A stretch of DNA of 64,000 nucleotides, taken from contig WTXG01000009.1 in NCBI GenBank assembly GCA_022496185.1, positions 679,411 through 743,410 on the forward strand. Direction: 5' to 3'. Each line of letters opens with the position of its first letter. Position 1 is the first letter of the stretch. This stretch comes from Multifurca ochricompacta. Lineage: Eukaryota; Basidiomycota; Agaricomycetes; Russulales; Russulaceae. Below, piece after piece: positions 25,400 to 36,465 of this stretch. The notes beneath the pieces are model-generated. The model was not told the DNA's origin. It ran no database searches and saw only the letters and a program-made list of their open reading frames with translations. Position numbers and translations under genes: made by a program.

Positions 25400-27681
25400 T
25401 TATGGCAGTAGGCCGTCAAAGGCAAACCGGTTGTACAACGACTCAGGAAAATACCTTGCGCGCGCTGTGCGACCACCAAAGAATCTCCCGTCGAGTTCGC
25501 GCACAGTTTTCCATGCACCCGCAGGGCCAGCGAATAGCACAAAAATTCGCACTGCATCTGTCTCGTCTGGTGGCGGAGGCTGCACGACGTGAACAACAAC
25601 GCGCTCAACAGTGCCGTTCTTCGAGCATTCGTCACCTTCAAGTAGTTTGGGAACATCAGCGCATGTCCACCACATGCAGTTGAGAAAGGATACAACCGAC
25701 GTCTGCAGGAAGATCCGGATCACTCGCATCCTCCAATCCAACCATATTCGTGAGCACTATCACCCTGCTAGGCTCACCAAATCTTTCGGTTTCCGCCTTC
25801 GCACGCGCCTCAGCCCCCGCATCGATAATGCGGCCACGGCCATAGTTCTTGCCCTTACCGTCTGTGCCCTTGCCAGCTTTGATCTGCTCCACAGATAACG
25901 CGTGTACGATACCACCACCGTCCGCACCAAGGCCCTGGCCTTCTTTGTGACCCCATTTTGCCATGAGACGAGCAGCGAAACCATGAGGATCAGGCCTGAG
26001 CGCCCCAGATGTTGAGGCCACAGCAATGGATAGAAGGTGTATAATGCGTACCGCTTAGAAGGCTCAACGTCGCCCCCTGTGGGTGCAAAGTCTGGTACGT
26101 CCTCTACTTCTATGAGAGGCGCAAGCGCGCTAAACTTGGCAGCAATTGCTGCTGCTGTGTTTCGGCTGTTGCGGACGCGTTCCTCAAAGTGCGAAGTGAC
26201 ATGGCTCCCATGAATAGCAGGAACAGAGGCGGACGGTGTCTGTTCTGACTGAGGTACAAACGTATTATATCCTAATGAGTCCAGCGACCCAAGGGTTCCC
26301 TGAGGGGGAGGCAGGGACGTTTGCTGACCCGGAAGCAGCGCACGCTGCTGATGCACTTCTTCACTGGTCCTTGGGGATGGTTGAGCGGGAGGAGTAGCCT
26401 CAAGAGGTACTGGCGGTGGACTCTGCTGAGAGATAGCGACACGTCGAAGATATGCTTCTTCTCCTGTTTCCGCCCTTAGGGGAGGAGCAGGACTTCCCGT
26501 GACAGTGGTGTTGGCGTCCTCGAACACGCCAGTCACCAAGACGGAAGATGCGATCTGTGATGCTGTTTGGGAGCTGGTAGACATGGCAAGGCGGCGCTGG
26601 TAAGCTTCTTCTCCAGTTATACGAGTGTCCCGAGTCGGTCTCGTAAACGGCCCATTGCCAATACCGCCACGTAGACGTTCGTCGTCATCACAAGACCAAC
26701 GGTCGTCCTGGTCTCCGTATCGTCCTTATCAAAGAGGTAAGACAGTAGTGGAAGAAATGACTTTCTTGGATACATACCTGTCTTTCTGGGTCGCGCGTCT
26801 TCCTGATCGCTTTCAGTGTAATCACTTCGGGAACTACTGCGGAGACGCTTTTGCGCTTCTACACGGCGCTCTTTGGCAAGACGTTCAAACCTTTCTTCAT
26901 GCTCTCGATGTTTCCAAACTTTGTACTCATTGTAATCATTAGGTCGGCTTGGGTCATACGATTCCGAAGGATCCCATACTGTCAATTGTTGTACGTTCTT
27001 ATTCTAGATGATGTTTTGATTGTGAAACCAAGTGAGAACTGGTGATGCGTACTTTTTTATGCTTCCTGCTACCACCGCTCTTTCGTTTTGTGTTTCCGCG
27101 GAAACCATTTACATCATCGTCCAACACCATGGACGGAGGCCTGACCTTCTTTCCCCATCCTGACTTATGGCCAGGGCCGGGACCCGGGGCTTGCTCTGGA
27201 ACAGAAGGGTTCGATGAATCCACCAGACTTGGAGGGGCTGTAACGATGGCGGTGGAGGAAATTATAGTGGAAGGAGCGCTGGTTACGCCGACGTGAGAAA
27301 ACGTAGCAAGGGTAGCGACATTCGGAGGTTTGTTAGTCGAGTATTTGGGTTTGCGCTTGACAGGCGCAAAGGCAAGAGACGCAGACCATCCTTCGGATTA
27401 GGCGGAATAAATGTTTCAATAATGATGCTTAAAATGTAGCTTTCGCAACAGTAAGACTAGATACCGGCTGTTGCCTTGCTAGAAACCGCAGGGATTTCTT
27501 GCGTAATGGGATCCGTGTCATCTCCGGCTTGTGCGACCTCTGACGGCGGTTCTGGAGTAGGGGTTTCCTGTCGTTGAGTAGGAACTGTTAAAGGCGATTG
27601 TTCTGTCTGAGTGGAAGAAGTAAAAGGTGAGGTAGATGAGAATTGGATGCCGCCATAGAGGCCACCCGCTCTGCTCGACAT
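25400..27681 (-). CDS. Splicing factor 45 (SPF45/RBM17): G-patch and UHM/RRM
   Basis: SPF45 is a nuclear splicing factor that helps choose 3' splice sites through its UHM domain. The ATG at 27681 starts [11 protein letters not shown], the usual SPF45 opening. Then come [12 protein letters not shown] (about 26950), a Pro/Ser/Thr-rich linker, a G-patch ([18 protein letters not shown], about 25980-25930) and the C-terminal [13 protein letters not shown], a split helix region, then [12 protein letters not shown] with the R-x-F type loop that binds Trp-containing ligands. The stop is at 25400. Several short introns separate these blocks. Both functional domains appear complete. Confidence 0.9.
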
Positions 27682-27776
27682 GAGTGTTGAGTGATGAGTC
27701 CCAGTGTAGTAGGGGATTAGGATTTCTCCCAACGTGTTCTGTCGCCGCTCAAATATTTAAGACTCCATCACGTTTG

Positions 27777-27778
<2 letters not shown>

Positions 27779-27820
<42 letters not shown>

Positions 27821-27833
27821 GATTATTATTATT
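27779..27833. repeat. (ATT)n microsatellite
   Basis: A nearly perfect array of about 17 ATT units lies between the start of SPF45 and the stop of the next minus-strand gene. Confidence 0.95.
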
Positions 27834-27884
27834 TTTACACTAGGAGTGAGGTTACACATTTTACATCTCTACGAAGCTCCAAAT

Positions 27885-28964
27885 TTAACGAAGCTCCCTC
27901 AGGTACCGTATAATGAAATCATAATCCTCCTCTACCCAACGTCTTCCTTTTTTCTCTCGTAACCATCTGCGGCTGTACCTTCTGATCAGCTTCTCATGCT
28001 TCTCATCTTCAGCCTTCTCTAAAATAGGGGAGATTGCTGTTGTGAGTTCAGAGAGGTACTCGGGGGAACTCAAGGCTGGTGGCAAGTCAGCGTATTGTTC
28101 CTCATCACTACTTGTATCCTCAGATGTCTCGTCTGTATCCAGTCTAGGAGGAATCAGATCCGCAGGGACAGATTTTCCCAGGTGACGTCGAAGCTTGGAT
28201 AGGTTTCCACGACGGATTTCATCAATAGTCACCAGGCGTTGTGGAAGTGCGAATGACACCATGGAATCGGCTAGCCTAGTAGGAGGTGGCGACCGCTCGT
28301 CAACACGTATGTCGTTCTCGAGAAGACCCAGTGAGGATTTCGGCATTTTTGGAAGCGGTCTTGGGGAACTGTGCAAGGGATGTTACGATGAGTCGAGTGA
28401 CGTGTAAACATTCAAAGCGAACACCGACTGCGAGTGACAAGATGAATGGTGGGTCGATGTTGGGCTGGAGGTAGAAGGCGACCTTGTTGATGAAGAGGGT
28501 GTTGAAATGGTAGGCGAGGAAGAGGCGCTAGTTGGAGGGATAGGAAGTCGCCGAGGCGATCTAATTGAATATTGATTTTGGGATAGCTCAGAGCGAGAGA
28601 GCATGGCGCAACATGAAGGACAAATTAGGGGTGATGGCAGGCATGGGTTATTCGAGCCTGCCAACGCGGAGGGGCTTGTACCATGACACGGCCTTTCAAG
28701 AGATGTGGACGTTGTAACAGAAAGCTTTTTCGACGAATTTATCATGGCCGAGGGACCGAAAGAAACCGCGAAAGAAGTTTCGGGCAATATAGCAGGAAAG
28801 CACCAGGGGAAAAAGCCAACTAAATCATCCGGAAAACTTTTATGCAAGCCGCAGTAGAGAATGATTGGCCGCCTCGTAAGAAAGACTTTCAGGGAGGTTG
28901 TGACTGAGGCCAATAATCCGTGGCAACATTTACACACGCGGAATCGGCATAGGGTAGAATCCAT
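27885..28964 (-). CDS. Hypothetical protein with charged C-terminal helix
   Basis: I do not recognise this gene. The well-supported part is 28346-27885, an uninterrupted frame with an acidic Ser/Thr/Asp stretch and a highly charged end (R-R-Y-S-R-R-W-L-R-E-K-K-G-R-R-W) that looks like a real conserved terminus. An upstream open frame at 28964-28383 (starting M-D-S-T-L-C, Cys-rich near C-K-C-C-H, later S-P-R-R-L-P-I-P-P) may be its 5' exon. A phase-2 donor near 28470 would join it to the acceptor just before 28374, giving an intron of about 115 nt. That junction is inferred. If it is wrong, the gene begins at the ATG at 28346. Confidence 0.5.
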
Positions 28965-31014
28965 AGCACAGAGCACATTGCCGGTTACTGGTGATCGCGA
29001 GGGAGTTGGCTAAGCGAGAGGAGCACCGTTACCGCGGGAAAAAGTTGAAATCACGATGTCGAGCGTGAATCCCCAAAAAAGCAGGGTTAGTTTATGATAA
29101 CCCCCGTGGTGTTTCGGAAAGCCTTTTCCCTTTCCCTGTCCTTTTGGTGTCTTCAATTTTTTGGATAGACAGAGAGATGGGAAGCCAGCTTCAATGGCCA
29201 AGGTGACCTCAATGTCAGTCTTTCTTCATCTCCGAGTCCCCTCTTGAGCTGTAGTGCCAAGCAAGTTGAACCGGATATATATTGTCAGTAATTTACCATT
29301 CTTCTGTGCCTGGCTATTAGCAGGCAGAGCGTAGCATGTGGATTGTCGGGAGTACCATCCGGTGCCACCGATCCCAGCCTCTGCATAATGAGATGCCCAA
29401 TGGAGGTTGACCCATGGTGATTGACAAAATAGGACGGCGGCACCCAGCTGCGCTCGTCGCTCGACCCCCGTCTAATGCAGAGCGGAGTGCCATCAAGTGT
29501 CTAGTAGCCGTTTGATTGCCTGTGCGGTTGCACGCCTTCCCTTCGGGCATCGAACATCAAAATTGGCATCGGGTGAAGTACGGAAGATTCGCATCGGTAA
29601 AGTGGAGGATGCACGGCACGGCATGAAGAGCGCAGTTTTAGGATCTGGTACGGAAGTCTCGCCGTTTCGCACTGGCTCAACACGTAACAGCAACATTTAC
29701 ATTAGCCGACTGTGCCCATTGCCCGTGGCGTAGACCACCATTAAAAAAGCAGTCACAACACCGTAGATATAAGGCACTTTTTTTTAAACTTTTGAAAGTT
29801 ATTACCAAAACTCTTACCAAAATTCTCAGCACACCAATTGAATGATACCGCGGCGTTGTTATATTGCAGAGTTGTCGAAACATTGTGTCATTCGACGATA
29901 TCGTGCTGACAAAGCAACAAACACCACGCTCGTTCATTCCTATCCCCATTGTCTCTCAAGACTTCTGTGGTCAATCAACCCAGTTATGAATACAGTTTCT
30001 CTCGGATCTCGGCTAATTTTGCCGTACCGTAGGTATTTGTCATTCCCTCACTTGTCGGATCGCTCAGCTCCCAGTCCTCGCACATTGCACGCTGAGCATT
30101 TGCTAACAATCTCCATTCGAGTCATTCAGAACAGAATAGATCAACAAAAAAAAAAGAATGAGGGTAGAAGCGATGGTGACTCAATGCGGTCCAAAACGAG
30201 TGCAATGAATGACCAACCAGATCTATGCACAATAACCCCACATATACGATGACATCTTATGAAGTCGCCGATGTGAACACAGGGCCAGGGCATATGGCCA
30301 TTGCACATACACAGGCGGATCAGCTACGACATGCACAAAAAAAAATATCACTGAGCTGGAAACAGGTACAGATGGGGAGGTCGCCCCAACTATGGCTCCC
30401 CCTTGAAATTTACCTTGCTAAATGCTTTATCCTAACCCAGAGGAATGAGGGGAGAGGGCACCGCATATGAACATTTCTCAATCATATCACCTCGATCATT
30501 CTAGGATGATTCCTTAGCACCTCAGCCATCTCAAACCTTCGCATCACTTCCTTATAGCCTTGATAAACCAAACCAGCATCGACAGTACCATTTTTGACAG
30601 TGGGTTGTTGGCCTGAGTGGACCTGGGAGGGGTCGATGCTGGCTATGTAACGCAAGACATATAAAGCACCCATCGATATCCGTGGTCCGCACCAGCTAAA
30701 TTGCTCGAGTTGGCAGGGTCGAGGAGTTGTCAATGTATTATAACATTGGTTGGACGTGCACGATGACCACGGGATGAAGACGGTAAAACATTTAACTTCG
30801 AAGATCCAAATGTTGATGGTGTTCGTCGACACGACATTATCCATGAGCCGAATCCACGTACAGTTGTACACAGCTCCATTAAATCTAGCACTTTCGCTGG
30901 CCCTAAAATAATGCATTGGTCCGTAGATGGATGGGAGAGATCTAATTTTGAACTCATTTGGTGTTTAACAATCTCAGTTTTTGCACAGAAGTAGTAAAAT
31001 ATGTGAGTTGAGGA
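28965..31014. other. Long region without a supported gene
   Basis: About 2 kb. Open frames on both strands (for example 29497-29733 plus, 29842-30252 plus, 30482-30916 minus) lack recognisable domains, overlapping conservation cues or consistent splicing. The left end is the likely promoter of the hypothetical gene. The right end is the 3' UTR of the RsfS-like gene, unless that gene has a further exon at 30957-30482. Confidence 0.4.
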
Positions 31015-31727
31015 TTACCATAGTGAACGGTTGCCAAAGTATCGTTCTCGTGCCTCCGCACTGACGATGTGAACGGCAAACTCGCCAGCATCCACCATAG
31101 CCCAGCCGGCTTGGATGTCAGTCCGTGTCTTCTTTGGGAGCTGAAGGGGAGGCTCCATGGATAACAGCTACAAAAACCTCAGCAAGGGCTACTACTGGCT
31201 GACGCGGTTCTCTGACGACGTACCGTCTTCCGGACAAGCCGCACAAGGGACTCGATTGCTCCGCGCTTCTCTGCTCCCGCTTTCACCTGCGCAAGACTTG
31301 AGTGATCGCTCACTAATTGGAGCCATGGTCACACCTGTGCCAACACGATCCAGTTCCATATGCCACCGGGTTCAAGGAAACCTTCGCCTGGGTACGTGTG
31401 ACCACGTTTGCGGCGACCTTTTGGTTTGGCGGCTGGAAGAGGAGGGCCAGGCGGCTGCGGGATCGGGTCACCTACGAGTAGTTTAGAAGGCTCAAGGTAC
31501 GGCGACTTGATCATCTGTGCATGTAGGTTTCGTAGCGTAAGGGGTATGCCATGTGGAAGAGAAAGGTGCATTCCCGTTTGAATTGAGGGTCGTTGAGATG
31601 GTAGAGTCTCCGAAGAATCGATAAACCATGGAACACGTGAGGATGATGAAGAACTCGTCGAAGATAAATACCGTGAAGAGCGCCTTGCGGCTGCCAGCAC
31701 GGGCTGCCACCGTGAGGAGATGGACAT
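31015..31727 (-). CDS. Mitochondrial ribosomal silencing factor-like protein (RsfS/Iojap/ATP25 N-domain type)
   Basis: Three exons can be joined: from the ATG at 31727 to about 31342, a middle exon with K-A-G-A-E-K-R-G-A-I-E-S-L-V-R-L-V-R-K-T, and a last exon with D-I-Q-A-G-W-A-M-V-D-A-G-E-F-A-V-H-I, ending in L-W and a TAA at 31015. The last block is the signature of the RsfS/Iojap fold, which binds ribosomal protein uL14 and blocks subunit joining. The N-terminus (M-S-I-S-S-R-W, A-A-A-R-R-S-S-R-Y-L-S-S) is basic and Ser-rich, as expected for mitochondrial import. The first half of the RsfS domain is only weakly recognisable, so the call rests on the C-terminal block. A downstream exon after the final GT cannot be excluded. 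Confidence 0.6.
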
Positions 31728-31836
31728 GGTGTGTGACAAATAGTAGTCGTGTCGTTTGATGACGGGATGACGCCACCCCTGTGAAAATAATATAAATAAG
31801 ATGGATGATGGATGATAAGATATATATCATATATTG
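31728..31836. promoter_or_regulatory. Short divergent promoter region
   Basis: Only 109 bp separate the start codons of the RsfS-like gene (minus) and the quinone oxidoreductase gene (plus). AT-rich runs (ATATATATCATATAT, about 31819-31833) lie close to the latter. The genes must share this region for transcription start unless 5' introns move the starts. Confidence 0.5.
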
Positions 31837-33167
31837 ATGTCCTATCCTACAAAAATTAAAGCGGTAGGTATCAACGAGACAGGTGGTGTTGAGGTCATTC
31901 AAGACCTCGAGATCCCCTTTCCGGAAGTGAAACCTTCAGACCTCCTCATAAAGGTGCATTGTCGGTCGCACATGGGCATCAGTAAGTGGTAGCTTACGTT
32001 CATGTTCGATATCTCCTGGCAGGTTGAGTGGGCTGGTATCAACTTCATCGATACCTATCTCAGGTACTGTACTTGTCAACTAGCCACACATTTCTACCCT
32101 TGTCCTTGCTGACTACTTAACGAGGTCTGGCCTCTACCCGATACCGCAACGCCCACTACCCATTGCAAAGGAAGTATCTGGAGTCATTTTGGAGCTACCC
32201 TCTGACCAAACCATCCTCGAGAGCCCGAATTTCAGGAGTCGCGGTTTCAAGAAGGGGGGTCGCGTTGCACTCGTGAATCAGCACTGCGCTTTTCGTTTTC
32301 ATTTACTAATGTCAACACGCCAACCATTTTAAGGATCGTTTGGGCTCCCTTCAGGAGTATGTTGCGATCGACTGGAACTCTACCGTCTATGCCGTGCCGG
32401 ATGGGATTTCCGCTCGTGTCGCCGGGGCAGCACTCCTTCAGGGCCTCACAACTCTCGCGCAAGTGACTGAATCCTATGAGGTGAAAAAAGGAGACGCGGT
32501 CCTCATTCACACTGTAGCTGGGGGAGTTGGGTTGCTGCACGCTCAGTTGGCCAAGGCCCGTGGGGCCACCGTCATTGGGACCACCTCCACTGTAGAGAAG
32601 GCCGAGCTTGCGAAGTTGCATGGGGCAGACCACGTGATCCTCTATAAACAGGAGAATACCGTCGAGCGCGTGCTCGAGCTCACCAACGGGGAGGGAGTTA
32701 ACGTCATCTACGACGGCGTAGGAAAAGCAACGTGGGTAATGACGTCCAGGACTTTGTGACCTGACTTATATCCCACAGATTTAATGATGATTTCAAGATG
32801 ATCAAGCGCAAAGGGACCATTGTGTCCTTCGGCAATGCATCTGGCCCTGTCGATCCCGTAAATTTGTTCAAACTCGTTGAGAAGAACGTCAAGCTCCTTC
32901 GTCCAACGTGGGTCTCTGACGTTCTCAGGCCTCTATGTATGAGCTCACACCTCTGTGTCACATCGATCTAGAGTCACTAACTACACGGTGACACTTGAGG
33001 AACGCAATTATTATAGCGCCGAGCTCTGGAGATTGGTGTCCAGTGGGATCTTAAGGATCAACATTCACGCTGAGTTCCCATTCACTGCTGAGGGTGTTCG
33101 CCAAGCACACATAGATCTTACGACTGGCAAGACGACTGGAAAGCTTTTGATTAAAGTTGCCGATTAG
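31837..33167 (+). CDS. NADPH:quinone oxidoreductase, zeta-crystallin type (MDR superfamily)
   Basis: The ATG at 31837 begins M-S-Y-P-T-K-I-K-A-V-G-I. The GroES-like N-domain shows V-E-W-A-G-I-N-F-I-D-T-Y and G-L-Y-P-I-P. After introns, the cofactor domain has V-P-D-G-I, L-Q-G-L-T-T-L, then the Rossmann loop V-A-G-G-V-G-L-L-H-A-Q-L-A-K (about 32515-32560) and V-N-V-I-Y-D-G-V-G-K-A-T. The C-terminus is T-G-K-T-T-G-K-L-L-I-K-V with the stop at 33165. No catalytic zinc ligands are seen, as usual for quinone reductases (yeast Zta1 type). Such enzymes reduce quinones with NADPH, typically in the cytosol, in oxidative-stress defence. At least four short introns are present. Confidence 0.9.
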
Positions 33168-33408
33168 CTGGATTTCCCCGCACGAGGCTTAAACGAGGCA
33201 TAGCGTTGTGTAACATGTACGTACCTACATTGCCTTAAATGCAAAAACATGGCACATTTTCCATCTCAAGGGTGGCGTGGACACCAGTGTCGCGCTTGTG
33301 TACTGTTGTTTGCCGTGTGACTACCCTGTACCCTGGCCTAAATCCTCGTGGCCCGTGCGTTTTCTCTGACTTATAGTTTCCAAAGGTCGTGGAGTCTACA
33401 CAATCGCT

Positions 33409-34311
33409 ATGTCTCTGCTTCCCATTGCCGCCGTCGTCATTGCCTTTTTCTTTCTTTTCAAAGTATTGGGGGGGAAGGATGAGAAATCCGAACAACTGCA
33501 ACCTCCACCAGACAGGCACAGCCCAGAGCCGGCCCACCGACAGGGTCCGATAGATGGCCCGGCGCCGTTTCACTTTGTCGAGGGAAAACTAAAGCCCACA
33601 CCTAGTACCTCACCCAGGGGCCATCCCTGTCGCGTCTGCGGTGTACCTTCCGCCAAGCGCTGTCTTCGCTGTAAGTCGGTGTATTACTGCTCCAGGGAGC
33701 ACAGCACACAGGCAAGTTTACGTACTTATCTCAATGCTCTATGCGTCTAATGGCGAGGGACCAAAATATAAAAGGATTGGCGGACACATAAACCGCACTG
33801 TTTACCCAGCCTGGCCCGTAGTCGTTCACCCTCAAGGACGCGCGCTCTCCCAGGCACTGAAGAGCGCGCTCGGGGCCTTCAACCGGGAGACACAATCACG
33901 GTCGCAGCCTACTTCTTCGGTGTTGACGCGAATGCGCCGCGGATTGTACAAGTCACCTGTACGCTATGTGAGTCCGGGGGAGAAGGTTACATGTGGCACA
34001 TCCCAATTTTCAAGGAATACGCCCAATGGCCTGCACTGGGGTATGTTGGGGTACACCGCGCCACACCCTCACCAACCGCGCCCCTCCTCGGCAACAAGCT
34101 TTCTCTATTCTTTCACGAGTTTGGGCTTCTTGATAGGCAGCGTCCTAATCGGTGTGTCGAGAGGCTAGTCGGCGGGGCGGGTGTGGCCTACCAGCAGTGG
34201 GTAGGAGATATCATGCTCTTCCGTGAGGAAGTTCCCGATAGGTATTGCGATGTGACGGAGGAAGACTTGCTTCCTGCCATCGAGTACTTCCGAGACTATG
34301 GTCGTCTGTAG
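33409..34311 (+). CDS. MYND-type zinc finger protein with N-terminal membrane segment
   Basis: The ATG at 33409 is followed at once by a hydrophobic segment (L-P-I-A-A-V-V-I-A-F-F-F-L-F-K-V-L), a signal anchor or transmembrane helix. A Pro-rich linker leads to a MYND finger: C-R-V-C, C-L-R-C, Y-Y-C-S-R-E-H, then across an intron at 33712-33774 D-W-R-T-H-K-P-H-C. That intron has a GC donor (CAG|GCAAGT) and an AAAAG acceptor; using it gives exact MYND spacing. A second, unrecognised domain (Y-M-W-H-I-P-I-F-K-E-Y, W-P-A-L-G-Y-V-G-V-H-R) runs to the stop at 34309. MYND fingers bind proline-rich peptides. Partner and location are unknown. Confidence 0.75.
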
Positions 34312-34620
34312 TAACCAAATGAGGCCTTGCTTAACTGGAACTGTTACAGTTGGTGGTTATATCGCGTAGGGGCTGGGGCTCGTTCGGGTGTTCCGATGAA
34401 GTTCAAAGGGTTAGTCAAGCACGCGAGGGCAAACTAGAAAACAGTCGTTCGATTCAAATCAATACCGAAGGGTACAGAGAGTTCGAGTCTGGGGGTGGGT
34501 TATATTGTACATGTGGTTTATATCCATTTGAGTATTGAAGGTAAGGGACGTAATGAGGAAAGGTGGAATAGGGAGATGTCATACAGTGTGTTGAGGTCAC
34601 TGCCATCGTCTTCCTGATGA
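34312..34620. other. Gene-island boundary
   Basis: It holds the MYND gene 3' UTR and then the left flank of the first hAT-type insertion. No coding signal is seen. Confidence 0.5.
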
Positions 34621-34628
34621 TGAATGCC

Positions 34629-36080
34629 TAGTGATTGTCAAGGGGTTTCATACCCGTGCGGGTAAGCGCCGCGGGTTTTGCCGGGTACGGGTACGGGTAT
34701 ACGGCTCCCAACCCGTGGAAACCCGTACCCGCGTGGCGGGTTTGGCGGGTATAGGCACCGATTATGCATTGACAAGATCAGTAGAATTTCCAAGATAAAA
34801 CACATCTGCAGCCACAAAAATACAAGATCTCATCTGATGTATGCTACAGGGTGGCGTTAAATATGTTCTAGTATTATCCTACAAAATATCAAAGCAGATT
34901 AACGGTGCGATGTAAAATAAAATCCTTATCAGTGATCCACTTTCTTGAAAACCATGATACATCTGTTTTATTAACGCGCGACCAATTCTGCCGGTCTGGC
35001 ACTATCTAAAATACTCTCTAGACTAATATAGACTATTCTATAATCTAATTATTAAATTACTTTATTGAAACAAGGCCCGCGTGTGTCTACAAGCTGCATG
35101 GGGCAGCGACTACATTGCATCGCATGGTGGTCTGACCTCCTTCCTATTAAGGAAGGTTGACTTAAACGCGCAGAAATGTGCATCCAGGGACTAGGACAGT
35201 CACGCTTGTATGAAATGAAACCAGAATAATAAAATAATAATGTAAATAAAGGATCCATTTAATCTTCTGAACATAAACCAACAACTTTTGAGGAATCTTG
35301 AGTAGCCATAAATGAACGCGTTGTGTCCAAGTGCTTATCTCCTTGACCGGGATGGCCCGGGCTGTTTACCCGAAATGCGCAGAAATGCAAAGAACAGTCG
35401 CGCTCGTATAAAATTGAAACCAGAATAATAAAATAAAAATGGAATAATAAATTATCTTAATCTTATGAACATAAAATAGGAATCTTTGAGGGATCTTGAG
35501 TAGCCATAAATGAACGCGTTGTGTCCAAGTGCATATCTCCTTGACCGGGATCCCCCAGGCTGGATGTCCGAAATGTGTGATGCAAGTAAAGAACTTGCAC
35601 GCGTTTCATTTTATGGGTAACCCAGGTATCAAAACAACTATCCAGGGGTTACCCCTACCAATTTCTATGTGTTCATCAATTTTTTTTGCATTCTGTGTGG
35701 TTATCTGACAGGCTTTTCATCAATGTTCTATAACATCCTATCTAATCATTGCTGTATACTGGATTTTAGTTGTGCTTGTATAAAATTGAAAGCAGAATAA
35801 TAAAATAAAAATGGAATAATTAATTATCTTAATCTTCTGAACATAAAACAAGAGTCATTGAGGGATCTTAAGCAGCCACAAATGAACGCGTTGTGTATCT
35901 TCTTGGTCCGGGAAGGCCCGGGCCGGTTATCCGAAATGCGCGATGCAAGTAAAGAACTTGCACGCGTTTTCACGGGTGACCCGCGGGTAACCCGCGGGTT
36001 ACCTGTACCCGTAGTGACGGGTACGGGTACGGGTACGGGTACCAACGAGGATACCCCAGGGTTACCCCTGCCAATCACTA
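34629..36080 (+). mobile_element. 1.45-kb non-autonomous hAT-type element, copy A (TAGTGATTG ends)
   Basis: The element starts TAGTGATTGTCAAGGGG and ends TACCCCTGCCAATCACTA, which are imperfect terminal inverted repeats. It is flanked by the exact 8-bp duplication TGAATGCC (34621-34628 and 36081-36088). T-A-G-x-G ends with 8-bp duplications are diagnostic of the hAT superfamily. Subterminal zones at both ends carry strings of GGGTAC and its complement, likely transposase-binding sites. No transposase is encoded; open frames inside are chance. A nearly identical inverted copy lies at 49402-50849. Confidence 0.93.
35217..35990 (+). repeat. Three diverged tandem units inside the 1.45-kb element
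   Basis: Units begin with GAAA(C/G)CAGAATAATAAAAT at about 35217, 35407 and 35788. Each contains GAACATAAA, GGATCTT(G/A)AG(T/C)AGCCA and AATGAACGCGTTGTGT. The first two are adjacent; the third follows extra sequence (about 35600-35770). The same units are found in the inverted copy and in the split copy. Confidence 0.85.
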
Positions 36081-36088
36081 TGAATGCC

Positions 36089-36457
36089 TAGCTCTAGTGG
36101 ACTTGCCTTGTCGACTAGACCCAGTTTTCCAACCTAGATCCAGATTGTCTAATTTTTCGGCAGAAATATGACTTCAAGTTGTTGATGGAGATAGGAACTT
36201 TTTGATATCTGGCATGAAATGAATAAAACAATATACTAAGGAAATGCACCACACCATGAGTGGGTCCATGCACCTCAGGCTGTTGCAAGGGATGTGGTTT
36301 TATCAATGATCCTTGGGGCAAAAAGGGCACAAGAATGGGTCAGCACAGCACTACAGACAAAGATCACTAATCAAGCAAGCACTAACAAACTGTACTACTA
36401 TCCCACATTTGATGTATAAGGTTAGATAAGATGTGGAGGTTGCAATAAACTCAGCCT
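36089..36457. other. Repeat-derived spacer between two hAT-type elements
   Basis: The right part (about 36418-36457, continuing at 39792-39960) resembles 59990-60150, so the 3.3-kb element inserted into an older repeat. The left part shows nothing recognisable. Confidence 0.5.
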
Positions 36458-36465
36458 AGTTGGAA

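Noticed and set aside
25282..25695. Minus-strand open frame of 137 codons
   Set aside because: It is a shadow in another frame of the SPF45 C-terminal exon.
29317..30252. Several open frames of 60-136 codons
   Set aside because: No domain, no splice-consistent continuation and no overlap with a recognisable family.
30482..30957. Minus-strand frames as further exons of the RsfS-like gene
   Set aside because: The stop after the L-W ending fits the family's usual end. A GT is present at that point but no conserved continuation is seen.
36000..36050. GGGTAC tandem strings resembling a telomeric or CRISPR-like array
   Set aside because: They occur only in subterminal zones of the hAT-type family, in both orientations, without regular spacers.
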